Assembly (NCBI GenBank): GCA_015179125.1
Contig: WHVA01000472.1
Span: forward strand, 24,763 to 88,762
Direction of reading: 5' to 3'
Origin: Gautieria morchelliformis
Lineage: Eukaryota; Basidiomycota; Agaricomycetes; Gomphales; Gomphaceae
DNA: 64,000 nt
Positions 53,657-64,000 of this stretch are shown here, one piece after another. The notes beneath the pieces are model-generated. The model searched no databases. It was given only the letters and a program-made list of their open reading frames with translations, and was not told the origin of the DNA. Position 1 is the first letter of the stretch. Each line of letters starts with the position of its first letter. Position numbers and translations under genes: made by a program.

Positions 53657-54633
53657 CATCTTGGTACAAGCCCCTTCTCCGGAAGGTGCTCCCGGAGCGT
53701 GAACTTTGAGTCGGAGATGGGGCTTGTGCCGAACCTAAGCAGGCCTGATCAGGTAATCGATAATTCGGAATTTTCCGACAAACACACTTCATCAGCTGCC
53801 TCCACCGGTTACCCTGTACAAGTGGAGCACAGACGGGTCAAGAAAATAAGCGATGTCCAAAGAGATAAGGTATACAAAGAAACGAAATTGCCTTTCAACA
53901 ATAAATAGCCAATTTGAAGAACGCCATGAAAAATCGGACTCGAGGCACTCAGGTTACTCCTCTCGACTGGAGGAATGAGCGGACTTGAGCTACTAGGTTC
54001 AAGTGTCTAAGGAATCTATTACTTACTTCAAGAGTTATTATTGGTATATCTCTATATCAAATAGCGCCAGGCCAGCAAGGGAGGACCACCGACGAGGTGA
54101 CGAGGCGACGCTCACTGGAATGATGGCGCGGTTTTGTATTTCCACCGAATAACTGGGGCAGCCGATTGTCTGGACTGGTCAGCTTCTGAGTCTTCGCTGA
54201 CTATGTATTTGCTCTGCAAACTTTCAGCTCAGAGCAGAGAGATAATATGCTTACTGTAAATACAGGCCCACACCGCTCTGATATCAGACGCTGTTGGGCA
54301 TCCGCCGCCAGCTGCGGTGACTCTCATCGTCGAGCGCTGAATCTAACAAATAAACAGCATCGCAATTCTTATCCATGGGGTAAGTGTCTGAATCTGACAT
54401 TTAGTTCCTTGATGCGATTTTCTCATCATTCACTTCCATGCCGCGCCAGGGGTTGGAGTGCACTCTCCGCAACCAAATCTTATTTACCTTGGCCGGCGCA
54501 CAGTGGCATTTAAAAACCCTAGGCGAAGGCCATGGTAAACATCCATAGAACTGTGTCCCTGTTCTTCCACGTTGCCAGATCATGATACACTCTGCAGAAA
54601 CGTGCGTAGCAGCTGCGTTTTATTCCACGTCTT

Positions 54634-55779
54634 TTGACACTGCTGTCGTTCCATAGCTCTCATAGTCGAAGCACCAGTGATTCTGAAATTGCTGTCTTCT
54701 GGCGTGGCATACTTCTTAATCGTTTAAGCAAGATGTTGTCGGCTGGGAACTATTCACCCGCCCAGCACTCGAGGCATCTCGACTTCTCCTCGGAGTGGGT
54801 GGTACCCTTTCTGGGTCCAAAGCCGAGATCGATTAATGGCAAAGATGTTCCGGTGTTTAACTCATACATGTGCGATGATAATACGCCCATCGAATTCAGT
54901 GTATCGTGGAAGCCAGGTAATAGGAACCCCATGGTGAGATTCTCTATCGAGCCACTTCCCCCAGACGAGCACACAGCACCTTCCAATATCGTTGCATACG
55001 GCCTCCAAGCCATGGACAGTCTTCACCGGGCACTTCAAGCTCCAGCCTCTACCCTTTCGAATTACCTTCTCCTAGAGCCGTCTCGCTTTACAGAGATATC
55101 GAAAAACATTGGCTGTTCCAATGTTCAGGGAGCGACCATTGTCTCGAATATCTTCCTCGGATTTGATCTTTTACCGAGTCATGCCCAAGCGAAAGCCTAC
55201 TGTGTCTTGCACAGCGCCTTAGGTCTCCTCGAAACGCTCACCCTGGTCAACAGTGCATCGCCATACACAGCGGACACAGCGACATCGGCCTTGTTCACCT
55301 ACTTTCAGACCAAACCAGCAGAATGGTAGTCAACTTACACTCCCAAGTTGCTTATTATTGGAATCGACTGTGACAGTTCTGACATGCCCAGAATTAAGGT
55401 CTATATCCGCTATCAGTTCACCGACTTTGACCAGCTCGTGGACCAACTCTCCTTGAGTGGAAAAATCCCACTATCGTTGGAATATATCGCAGCTTTGCTC
55501 GATCTTTGGGGCAGATTGACTGGTCAACCCTCTACTTTTATTCGCTGCTCCCATACATCCGGCGTTTTAGTCTACTACGAATTTAGCGCCACTAGAACGT
55601 TGCCCGGTGTCAAGGTGTATCTCCCAGTTCGTTTGATGACAAACGACGATTTGTTAATTGCGGGTGCCACCGCGGAATGGTTGGGCAATCCTGACCATTT
55701 CTTGGGCTGCAAGGAGTCTTTTGTGACCACCGTATCCAATACATGGTACGAGTGTCGCTCTCTATTTGATGTAGTGTGA
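54634..55779 (+). pseudogene. DMATS-type aromatic prenyltransferase, one in-frame stop
   Basis: DMATS enzymes attach dimethylallyl groups to tryptophan or other indoles. The frame shows the family pattern: FSSEWVVPFLGPKPRS, FSVSWKPGNRNPMVRFSIEP, LGFDLLPSHAQAKAYCVLHS, IKVYIRYQFTDFDQLVDQL and TSGVLVYYEFSATRTLPGVK. A TAG at 55327-55329 interrupts it, and the same frame continues for 150 codons to 55779. The C-terminus is short by perhaps 20-30 residues and ends in an unrelated-looking tail. The homologous part begins near 54680. The ATG at 54634 or an upstream exon is possible. With the stop and a damaged end I treat it as a recent pseudogene. Confidence 0.82.
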
Positions 55780-55995
55780 TGCTGAAATATTCTCAGGGAC
55801 GACAGAGAACTTAGCCTCACTATAGGCACCTTTGCCTAGTAAGTCACTGCATTCGTGGGATAGCATTCGGAATGCATCTTTACTGCATGTCATAGTATCT
55901 CACTATCCACAACCGGCGCCGCGGGCTACTATCCGACTATTTATTTCAATCCCTGCATATTTTCGTCCCCGCTTCAAGTTCCTGAAATAGGGCCC

Positions 55996-58278
55996 TTGGA
56001 CACATCGTATGTGACAGTCCTTGCATGCCTTCGACAAGGAGACACTCATGAACTTAGCAGGGTTTCCTTGCGAAAACAGTTGACATGTATTTTACGGGAG
56101 GCTGGAGTAACACTTACAAGTCACCCCACCGATTGTTTTCTGACAGCACAGACATGGTTTGACGCCCTTAAGAAGCAACTCGTTCAGCCTTGCCACGACT
56201 TAGGGCATATTTTCACTCCGAATGGCTTCTGGAGGGACCTCGTAGCGTTGTCCGCCGACATTCGCACTCTTCATCCTCGTTCGTCTATTCAGTCATTTCT
56301 AATGGATCGCTCTCCGTCTTTTCAAATACGCAACCTGGAACTTCTGAACGCCGAAGGCCGCACACTCGTGGATTCACTGACTGTCATACAAGGCACATTC
56401 GCACTTCAGACGTGCGTCGGGAGGTGCTTTGGAGTTTTTACCCTCGTGCCAACAATCTTGGGAGTATGGAAGGCACTTTCCGTCGTCATTGGCTTGGAAG
56501 GGCTCCATAATTCCAGGTCCAGGTTCATAGACGGTCTCAAAATTGGGCAAAATCCTTTCCGGCATGTGGAAAGGCCCAGAATAGTTTCCGAACGTCCGAG
56601 GGTCGGGATCATCGGAGCAGGGCAGGCCGGAATATCTGTGGCTGCACGTTTAGAAGACTTGGGCATTCGCACGGTCATAATTGAACGTCGAGGGCGTGTG
56701 GGAGACAGTTGGAGAAGCCGTTACGAGTCACTCTACATGAACACTCCGAGAAATTTCAGTGAGTATCGAATACGACCTCAGTCCAGGCCAGACTAGTAAC
56801 CCCTTTTCACGGGACTTCATTTATAGGCCACATGCCCTTCGTCCCGTTTCCTCAAGAGTGGCCGATGTTTCCTAGCAGTGACGCCGTCGCCGATCACTTA
56901 GAAGCTTATCCAAGGGTGCTAGGACTCCATGTATTGACATCCACGGTGGTGCTCGATACTCGCTACGACAGCGAGAGCGGCGCTTGGACTGTACGAGTTC
57001 GTCAGAGTGACGGCGAAGTGCTCACCTTTAAGCCCCAACATCTCGTCCTTGCCACTGGTGTTGACAACCTAGCAGGCTCTGTACCCAAAATTCCCAATAT
57101 CCCTAATGCAAACCAGTTCCAGGGTAAAACTCTGCACTTTACGGAATTCATAAATGGAAAAGTATGGGCAGGAAAAAAGGCTATTGTGATTGGGGCTGGC
57201 TGCTCAGGTGAGACGTTTTACCCATCTCAAATGATTCGTTAGTGACTCCCAATTCTAGGGCATGACATTGCACAGGAGCTTCATCGCCAAGGTGCATCCG
57301 TTACACTCGTGCAGCGTTCGTCGACGGCTGTTGTGTCTCGGAAAATGCTCCTTGCACTCTTCCCAGGTCTGTAAGGTACTGCAGAAGATATGCTTAATGC
57401 TCTAAACCTTAATACAGACTTATACACTGGCGACAACCAACCACCGACGCCAGTCGCAGACCGCCTTTTCCTCTTTCCCAATAAGCATTACCCGTTCTTT
57501 GCAACATGAACTCATTAAGTCCAAAGCGACATTAGACAAGTACGTCTCCATCAGATGTGTATCCTGAAGGCTACGATTCATTTCCCACCCGTAGACAGTT
57601 CCTGGATCATTTGCGTCAGACAGGGTTTATTCTTCCAGATGAGGGTGATAATTTCTTTGAGCGTTTAATGATCCGAAGAGGTGCGCTTCTACATCAATGC
57701 AATCCAGACTGAAGTATTTGAAACAATCTCCCAGGAGGATACTACATCGACCAAGGTTGCTCTTCTCTTATCATTGAGAATAAGGCCCGTTCCTGCGATA
57801 TAGTGGAACATATATAAACTGAAGTTGAGTTCCAGATCGAAGTGAAAGCAGGCGTTCCTATAACGGCATACACGCCATCTGGACTCATGTTTAAAGATGG
57901 CACGGTGGTGCAGGCCAACCTTGTTGTTTACGCGACAGGGTATTGTATTCCATGTTCATGTCTGCGTTCCCTCGGTTAAATTCAGCTTAGATTTTGTCAA
58001 GAATCTCTGGTCGAGATTTCGTCGAGACTGCTGAATTTCAACCTGGTCGACAAAGTTGGGACACTAGGGGGTGGGATGCGGAATACGAAACAGCAGGTGT
58101 GTGGAGACCCACAGGGCGTAAGTACCAGCTTTCTTCGTTATACATAACTAGATGTTTAGATCTTGTAGACCGGGGGCTATGGTTTGCAGGAGGGGACTTT
58201 TTCACCTGCCTGTTTTATTCTCGCTTGCTGGCCATGCAGATCAAAGCTCAAGATGACAACCTTTTCAAGACAAGGTAG
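55996..58278 (+). pseudogene. Flavin-dependent monooxygenase with N-terminal NTF2-like domain, decayed
   Basis: The first exon (to 56758) encodes an NTF2/SnoaL-like domain (NGFWRDLVALSADIRTLH ... GRCFGVFTLVPT) and then the FAD Rossmann motif VGIIGAGQAGISVAARLEDLG. Exon 2 (from 56827) gives HMPFVPFPQEWPMFP and the NADPH-site motif VIGAGCSG. Later exons give ALFPG, a region with GGYYIDQG, and the C-terminus GVWRPTG ... GLWFAGGDFFTC. Damage: a frameshift near 57465-57475, a TAA at 57815-57817, and disordered sequence around 57960-58060. Fungal homologues of this layout are about 600 residues. It sits 216 bp after the prenyltransferase on the same strand, which suggests a shared pathway. Confidence 0.82.
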
Positions 58279-58939
58279 CGTTTGGACTAATCTCCCCGGA
58301 GTTTTTAATCGACTACAAATTGTGTCGCATATTCTCGGCTGTCGATTGTGTTTCAGAAGTCTCAGAACTGGTTTCCTATCTGCGATGGTCATTACAGATA
58401 CCTAGCTAAGAAACACCCCAGGGGTTGCATGTAGATGTAAATACCTGTAAAATACGTTTTGCATGTAGGAACAGACCCTACCGAAAGAGGCAACAATAAC
58501 ACATATTTGAGAAACTGGAGCGTCAGGAATGTCGCCATTCCATTCAACTATCATTTCTGAGAAAATTCTTGATCAAAAATCCGTGACTTTTATTATCAAT
58601 TACTTTTCTTACTGGATTCCAACACCTTCCCGCATGTACACTTACCCACCCATTCCACCCCACACCTCAGTGACAGCGGCACAATGAGCCCCAGTGAGAA
58701 TTGACATGGATATGGCTCCCTGGCCTCGGGTGGCCGTACGAAGTCGGCATCATCAACCTGGTCTCGCAAAGCTTCACGAAGCTCCCCCTACCCCCCATCA
58801 GTAGAGGCCCGAATGTCGAATTGCAGAAGCATACCTCGAAGAGAATCGTCGTGGCTGGAGTCCTGTAAGACTGTAATTAATATAGAGGTAACCGGTAAAG
58901 CGTTCGCCAAAGCCGGTGGTGACAAGGAGCAGCTTGAGC

Positions 58940-59112
58940 AAGTTGAAGTTTGGGCTCCCATAGAGCGTCTTAAGTTCTCTAGCTGGCTTGCGAAGCACGA
59001 CGAGGGGTTGGACCCACACACGTCTACAAGCGCCGCTTTTCAGTTTTTCACAGCAAACGGCTTCGACGCGGCCCAAGCACCGGGAATGTGGACATCACAA
59101 TACTTTGAATGG
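58940..59112. repeat. Direct repeat, copy 1 (about 170 bp)
   Basis: It contains AGTTGAAGTTTGGGCTCCCA, CTTGCGAAGCACG, GGACCCACACACGTCTACAA and CCAAGCACCGGG. The same order recurs at 59764-59938 with small indels. The flanking DNA 58279-58939 and 59113-59763 shows no gene that I can support. A 105-codon frame here has no recognisable motif. Confidence 0.6.
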
Positions 59113-59763
59113 TCTCGTGTTGGGAATTAGGTAGTCGGGCTTGGCGGCACTTCGGGTGCGATGACGCGTCCCTACAATACAGTTCGCAAAACAAGGTACG
59201 GTGGACGGGATGTGGACGGGAGGTGGACAAAGGCTTATTGAGAAAACAAGGCGTCGGGAAGACAATGCGGGAAATATTACTAGATAGGACGCCATGCATT
59301 TAATGCAGCGACCTATCGAATCAACCCTACTCTAGAACCGATGCCGACTCGCCGCGGAAAACAGCTAGTGCTGGCCTGAGTGTAATTCTATACTTATAAT
59401 GGTGGCAGCGGGCGTTCCCGCGTAAGTCAGCCTTACCGTTATTTCATAAAGTAAGAGTTAAAGCGTGAGCTGTAGGCGCAGAGGTCTGAGACAGAGACTC
59501 TAAGGCTAAGACGACGTCAGGAGAAGCTGAGAGGTCGTCGTACAATCAGGGCTCTACTTATACTAGCTAGAGTGACCTTTTGTACTCTAAAAGAGGAATA
59601 GAACAATAGGGTAGAACAATGGGGTGAAGATGCAAAAGGGGCTGTGGCAAGGGACAACGCGCTAAGTGGACAAAGGTTCGGTGATCTCGGTGATCGGTCA
59701 AGTATGACCGGTTTTTCAACATGAGCAGCCAAGGCCAGTGGCGCCAAGGACCAGCTCGAGCTT

Positions 59764-59938
59764 CAAGTTGAAGTTTGGGCTCCCATAGATTGTCTTAAGG
59801 TCTCTCTAGCTTCCTTGCGAAGCACGTCGAGTGTTGAGTAGGAGAGATGAGGGACTGGACCCACACACGTCTACAAGCAAACGACTTCGTCGCGGTCCAA
59901 GCACCGGGCACGTGGGCAATACAGTATTTTGAATGGAA
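59764..59938. repeat. Direct repeat, copy 2
   Basis: This is the diverged second copy of 58940-59112, about 825 bp away. In 60170-60290 the motif TAGGCCGACGTA also recurs. 59939-60419 has no other feature that I can name. Confidence 0.6.
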
Positions 59939-60419
59939 GAAGCGTGCACGCGCAGCACCGCCACAGGACACATTCTTCTGCGCGTTAATGTAGTACTCGT
60001 CGATCTGGAATGCGGCGCGCTGCAGCCTGTGCATGTGTGGGCGGTGTTCTGGGCCTGCTGCAGCTGCAGGTGCGGGTCGCTCTGGTTCTGGTGGGCGCAC
60101 ACCCATCAGGAAAACGCCGAAAACCTGGTAGCCGAGCCCAAAAATACATCAGCCGACGGGCGCTACTGCTGTCCACGTAACTCGGGCCTGCCTATGTAGC
60201 CTGCGTAGGCCGACGTATATCGCAGATGCCTCCGTAACCTCCATAGGCCGACGTACTTATGCCGGATCAACGTAGTCTACGCGGCTGGATCACACGTGGC
60301 CACTACTAGTGACTCGTATATGACTTCGCGTTTGTCCTTCTCTGCCGTATGAGCGCCTGGTGCCCATCTACTTTGCCTTTCGTATACTATCATACTGCGC
60401 ATTCTTTTGTTACAACGAA

Positions 60420-61673
60420 TCAGGTATTGTCCTCTAATACAAAATCGCCGTCGCACATCTGGAACATGTATATACTAAGATGAGAGTTCAGAAAAAAGTC
60501 CGAGCATTTATCCAGTACGTTTTCCGCTGTCCAGGTTGCATTGCGCTGACGACCGAATTTCGGTGTCAAATGGCAACTGCGCAGGATCAAATGAATGGGA
60601 ACTATGGCCGCATGGTGACGTCCTTCTCGTGTCGCGTATGATACCGGTGACATGCGCAGCGGTTCGTTAGGCTCTCCAATTTGTCTGAACCATTCAATAT
60701 ACGCCAATGTATGATCACAATGGAACCAATCTGGGAGCCTGAAAATGACTCGGACACGGGCGACGCGATAGCCTTGAGTGTGTGTGAGTTTTGTAGCATA
60801 CTGCGGATCGCATGTTGACTCACCTTTTAGACCTACGTCTTCGGCTTCCAGGTCGTCATGCACAAGGGCAGTGTCAAAGTGCTGCGGGATGACTTGCTTG
60901 CGTTCGTGCCGAAAAGGAGTGGCGCGGACGCTATCCTTTTGTGTCTCATCGGTGAGTCGTTGAGGGGAGAGGAGGAACCTCGATATCTTGGCATAGACAT
61001 CGACGAGGTCGTAGTTGGATGGGGTCACTCGGCTACCAGGCACTTTGGTTGCCAGGTACGTTGTGAGAGCCGGGACGATATCCACAGCACCGTGCTTATC
61101 CTTGAGAAATTGCAGGGACACGTGAGGATATGGAGGCTCCTTGGCAAGTTGCCACTTGGTGGAATGTGATGATAACAGGGGAATTGCAATGTCGGCAGCC
61201 CTGTCAGATTCATTGTCACTAATATCATCGGACATTTGCGAGTCTGAGTCTGAGTATGTAGATGTGTCAGTACGATGATCTGTTGTCCAGGCAAGGAAGC
61301 TCTTGAAAGCATCAATGGCTTCATGGCGGGTGAGATACTTGATCATCTGCTGTGTGTAATTCTTTTTGTTGCTAGCACGGTAGCCCTCCTTGGCACAGTC
61401 TATATGCAGGCGCTCTGATAGTTCGGTATTGAAGCCGTCAGCAGAGCCTTTGGAACGGATGAGAGCCACATAATGCTCCATCATGTGGATTTTGGGTATT
61501 CGGAAGTGAGTGCGAATGTGATGGTCAATGAAGACTTGCTTGTTCTGATGAAAGGTGTCGAGTGCATCCTGCAATCGTCGTAATGTTTCAGTAGAATGGG
61601 AGGCAAAAGATGCATAATAAATAAAGTCAATGACGGCTCTGGCCACTGTTTCATGACGTGTTTATTCCTCATA
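60420..61673 (-). pseudogene. Plavaka-type (CACTA superfamily) transposase, C-terminal fragment
   Basis: The - strand frame reads VARAVIDFIYYASFASHSTE, then LDTFHQNKQVFIDHHIRTHF, IPKIHMMEHYVALIRSKG, FNTELSERLHIDCAKEGYRA and TQQMIKYLTRHEAI, the conserved C-terminal half of Plavaka transposases in Agaricomycetes. A stop lies just upstream (TAA near 61662), and the catalytic DDE core expected there is absent. About 408 codons remain open to 60420. 61674-62006 shows no feature. Confidence 0.75.
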
Positions 61674-62006
61674 ACTCAGGTGCTCTGTCCTGACATTTCT
61701 CACCCCATTTCCGTGTTCGTTCCGATCGCTATTGTCATGTTCGGCAACCGATATTCGCTGATTCGCGCCCACTACCACCGCCATGCCGTTAAAACGCACG
61801 ACCAACGGTTTTGGACTGACTTGACAAGTCATCACTGGGTCTACTACCTCCGCTGTTCGACCCTCCTCTGATGGTGTTCTGATAGTTGGATTTCCATGAC
61901 CAGTGTATTTCCTACACCTTGGTATCCCCATTTTCCCTTTCGCTACTCCTCCTCGATGTTCGCTCGGCTTTGCCCTCTACCTCAACCTCTCCTCCACTAG
62001 GCCACC

Positions 62007-62486
62007 TGTCAGGGGACACCCTGTTTTCCATTTCCAGTTCCGACACCACACCCAGTTCCGACTCCATTTCCGACTCCGCTTCCGGTTCCGATTCCATCTC
62101 CGCATCCGCTTTCGGGAACGATTCCGCTTCTGGGAGAACTTCCACCAGTTCCGTTCGCCTTGCCAGTTCCACTCCAATTTCCGACTTCCGCCCCGGAACA
62201 GTGTCGGAAATCAAGCGACTCGCATAATAGGTGGCATCAAGGGTCGATCAAGGGTCAGGGGGATGCAGGGTTGATGGCGGGTGCCAAGCGTTGTCCCTGG
62301 CTGCGCAGCGTAGTATAATACGGGCTCGCTGACATTGGGGGTCCTTAGACTTTTCTCTTTGGATTTCCCCTTGTCAGGTGAGAACCCCCTCTCTTGTATG
62401 CTCTGTTCATTTATACATACTTTGGATTTCCCCTTGTCAGTTGTGTGGTAGTGTGATCTCCACGACTAGCCAGGGTTGCCCTTACA
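62007..62486 (+). repeat. 5' LTR of Ty3 copy 2
   Basis: A 480-bp TG...CA repeat. TATAATA is at 62314-62320, and the likely RNA start region AGACTTTTCT is at 62347-62356. Two copies of GGATTTCCCCTTGTCAG follow. Its first 220 bp are open as a Ser/Asp-rich frame, the same one used as the tail of pol in copy 1. Confidence 0.92.
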
Positions 62487-62488
62487 GC

Positions 62489-62498
62489 AGAAAAGTCT
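62489..62498 (+). promoter_or_regulatory. Putative self-priming site of Ty3 copy 2
   Basis: AGAAAAGTCT lies two bases after the LTR and is the exact complement of 62347-62356, which starts 33 nt after the first base of the TATAATA box. The arrangement matches copy 1. Confidence 0.6.
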
Positions 62499-62673
62499 CT
62501 CCCCTAGAGGACCGGCGGTCGTACTGCGCGTTGCATTCGCCATAGGTGCGTTCGGAATCGGAGACAGCGACTCGGAGATCGCAACCTCTTCCGCACATAC
62601 AGCGTACGACAGCCCCTCTTCTTACGTCGAGCTCCCAACCCCGGAAATCCCGTCCCATATTTCTCCTTCCAAC

Positions 62674-63849
62674 ATGGATCCGGACGATCGTCTTCGGAAT
62701 ATGGAGGAGGAATTGACACGGAACCGGATGAAGACCGACGCGATTGAAACAGCCTTACAAGCGATTTTGGCTAAGTTAGATGTTCCACAAGGTGGTGGAA
62801 ATGAAATGCTGGATGATCCGGATTTCGGAAAAGCGGAACTAGCGGAAAAGAGGATGTCCGCGAAGTTAGCAAAGGTCAAACCCGCAACTCCGGCGGACTT
62901 TGACGGAGATCGGGAGAAGGGACGCGCATTCTTCAACACATGCAGCATCTACTTCGCAATTGTCGGAGACCTCTTTCCGAACGACCAGGCTCGGATTCAC
63001 TGGACGTTGTCCTTTTTCAAATCGGACCGCGCAGCCCGTTTTGCAAACAAGGTGATCCGACATGAAGCAAAGGGCAAGGGGAACTACTTCCGGGACTGGG
63101 ACGCCTTCGAGAAAACATTTTCCGACCAGTTCTGCCCGAAAAACGAGCAGCTCACAGCCCTTACAAAGCTCGAGGGGACGAGCTGGTACCAGGCCAAAGA
63201 TCCGGTCGATGACTACATCGATCGCTTCCAGGAGCTCATCGACCTTGCGGAATATGACGACGACAAGACGATCGTCATCAAATTCCGACGAGGACTTGAT
63301 CCGACGCTCCAGAACCAAGTTGCGCTGCTTGGGGATGGAGCTCCGGATTTTGATGACCCGGAAGGGTGGTACCAAGCTGCGCAGAAGGTTTCTCGGAACA
63401 GGGAGGCAAATGAGGCCTTCGTGGAGACGAGTCGGAACACGACACGCAGTTCCGCTCGTCCTACTCAACCTGTGCCAAAACCCGGAAGCGCATTCATTCC
63501 CACACGGAAATTATTTCCGATGCTTGCTCTGCCTGCTCCTATTAGGAACCATAGCCCTCCTCCCTCGAAGAGTGGCCCTGCCCCGATGGATGTTGACCGC
63601 ATGCGCGGAAAAGGCCACGGAACTATCACCTGCTTCCGCTGCCGACAACCAGGCCACTACGCTCGCGAGTGCCCCCAAGCCTTTGATATCCGGCTTATGA
63701 CCACAGAGGAGAAACTCGAGATCCTTCCAGAGTTCCTCGCGCTTGCAGACATAAACGGAGTGCCCACTGCGGAAGAGCTTTCCGAAAATGTGGAACATGG
63801 TCTACCGGAAGCGGAAGATGCGTCAGATTTTGTGACACGCAGCGGGTGA
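62674..63849 (+). CDS. Ty3 gag, copy 2
   Basis: An intact gag of about 391 residues from the ATG at 62674 (MDPDDRLRNMEEELTRNRM). It has the Gag domain (TPADFDGDREKGRAFFNTC) and the zinc knuckle CFRCRQPGHYAREC. Differences from copy 1 include Ile to Val in the AKLD(I/V)PQ segment and Asp to Glu in NR(D/E)ANEA. It ends TRSG with a TGA that overlaps pol. Confidence 0.92.
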   Translation: MDPDDRLRNMEEELTRNRMKTDAIETALQAILAKLDVPQGGGNEMLDDPDFGKAELAEKRMSAKLAKVKPATPADFDGDREKGRAFFNTCSIYFAIVGDLFPNDQARIHWTLSFFKSDRAARFANKVIRHEAKGKGNYFRDWDAFEKTFSDQFCPKNEQLTALTKLEGTSWYQAKDPVDDYIDRFQELIDLAEYDDDKTIVIKFRRGLDPTLQNQVALLGDGAPDFDDPEGWYQAAQKVSRNREANEAFVETSRNTTRSSARPTQPVPKPGSAFIPTRKLFPMLALPAPIRNHSPPPSKSGPAPMDVDRMRGKGHGTITCFRCRQPGHYARECPQAFDIRLMTTEEKLEILPEFLALADINGVPTAEELSENVEHGLPEAEDASDFVTRSG

Positions 63850-64000
63850 GATGTGTGCCCCTGCTGCCTGTACATAACCGGTTTGCCTGTCTTGAAGTAG
63901 AGAATGAAAAGCCCCCACTCCCCTCACTTCGTACAGACCCACCGGATAAAGTCACACAAAAACCAAATCTGACACCCCATCCATCCGCATCCGCCCTTGG
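63846..64000 (+). CDS. Ty3 pol, copy 2, N-terminal start only
   Basis: The frame starts GTG AGA TGT overlapping the gag stop and encodes VPLLPVHNRFACLEVENEKP as in copy 1. It is cut by the window edge before the protease. The -1 relation to gag is the same as in copy 1. Confidence 0.85.
   Translation, partial: MRCVPLLPVHNRFACLEVENEKPPLPSLRTDPPDKVTQKPNLTPHPSASAL

Larger units (their letters stand above)
62007..64000 (+). mobile_element. Ty3/gypsy chromodomain family, copy 2, cut by window edge
   Basis: It belongs to the same family as 11964-18168, in the opposite orientation. The 5' LTR, leader, full gag and first 155 bp of pol are present. Gag differs from copy 1 by about six residues, so the two copies are close in age. 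The left flank is CCACC (62002-62006). The right end is outside the window. Confidence 0.93.

Noticed and set aside
58813-59130. 105-codon ORF on the + strand
   Set aside because: It overlaps a non-coding direct repeat, with no recognisable domain and no support in the second copy.
61886-62227. Ser/Asp-rich ORF on the + strand as a stand-alone gene
   Set aside because: It is the Ty3 LTR plus 120 bp of upstream sequence. The same frame is the LTR-encoded tail of pol.

Overview
The window is nuclear DNA of a filamentous basidiomycete, most likely an Agaricomycete. I infer this from many short (44-92 nt) introns in the housekeeping genes, a 375-residue actin spread over 11 exons, a chromodomain Ty3 family, a Plavaka-type transposase and RepHel Helitrons. 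I cannot name the genus. All coordinates and splice sites were read by eye; no alignment or search was run.

Layout. 1-11963 is a Helitron nest: a decayed RepHel Helitron (A, + strand), a 5' fragment of another (D), one apparently complete autonomous Helitron (B, - strand, 4818-11637, 1627-residue RepHel) and a 3' fragment (C). 11964-18168 is a full-length Ty3 chromovirus-type element (- strand). It abuts a 5'-truncated Ty1/copia element (18169-20235, + strand).

20236-33936 is a compact housekeeping island: actin (-), a Sec14-type lipid transfer protein (+), mitochondrial malate dehydrogenase (-), tRNA-Leu(CAG) (+), an unrecognised ORF (-), then TSR2 (-), GRC3 (+) and TCF25/RQC1 (+). The last three act in ribosome production or quality control, and the TSR2 and GRC3 start codons are only 42 bp apart on opposite strands. 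I reconstructed exon structures for seven genes; actin and MDH each need a 6-nt microexon, and actin and TCF25 each need a GC-AG intron.

33937-53660 is a second transposon-rich zone: a LINE ORF1 relic, an NLR-like N-terminal fragment, a MULE transposase gene broken by a second Ty3 element whose two LTRs now lie in opposite orientation, a diverged inverted repeat carrying 17 TGACTCA sites, a decayed copia element, and a duplicated unit of about 0.8 kb interrupted by a clean 1029-bp solo LTR.

54634-58278 holds a decayed DMATS-type prenyltransferase next to a decayed flavin monooxygenase, which looks like the remnant of a small secondary-metabolism cluster. After repeats and a Plavaka transposase fragment, the window ends inside a second copy (+ strand) of the first Ty3 family. 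That family carries a Tf1-like self-priming signature and is strongly enriched in the pentamer TTCCG/CGGAA.
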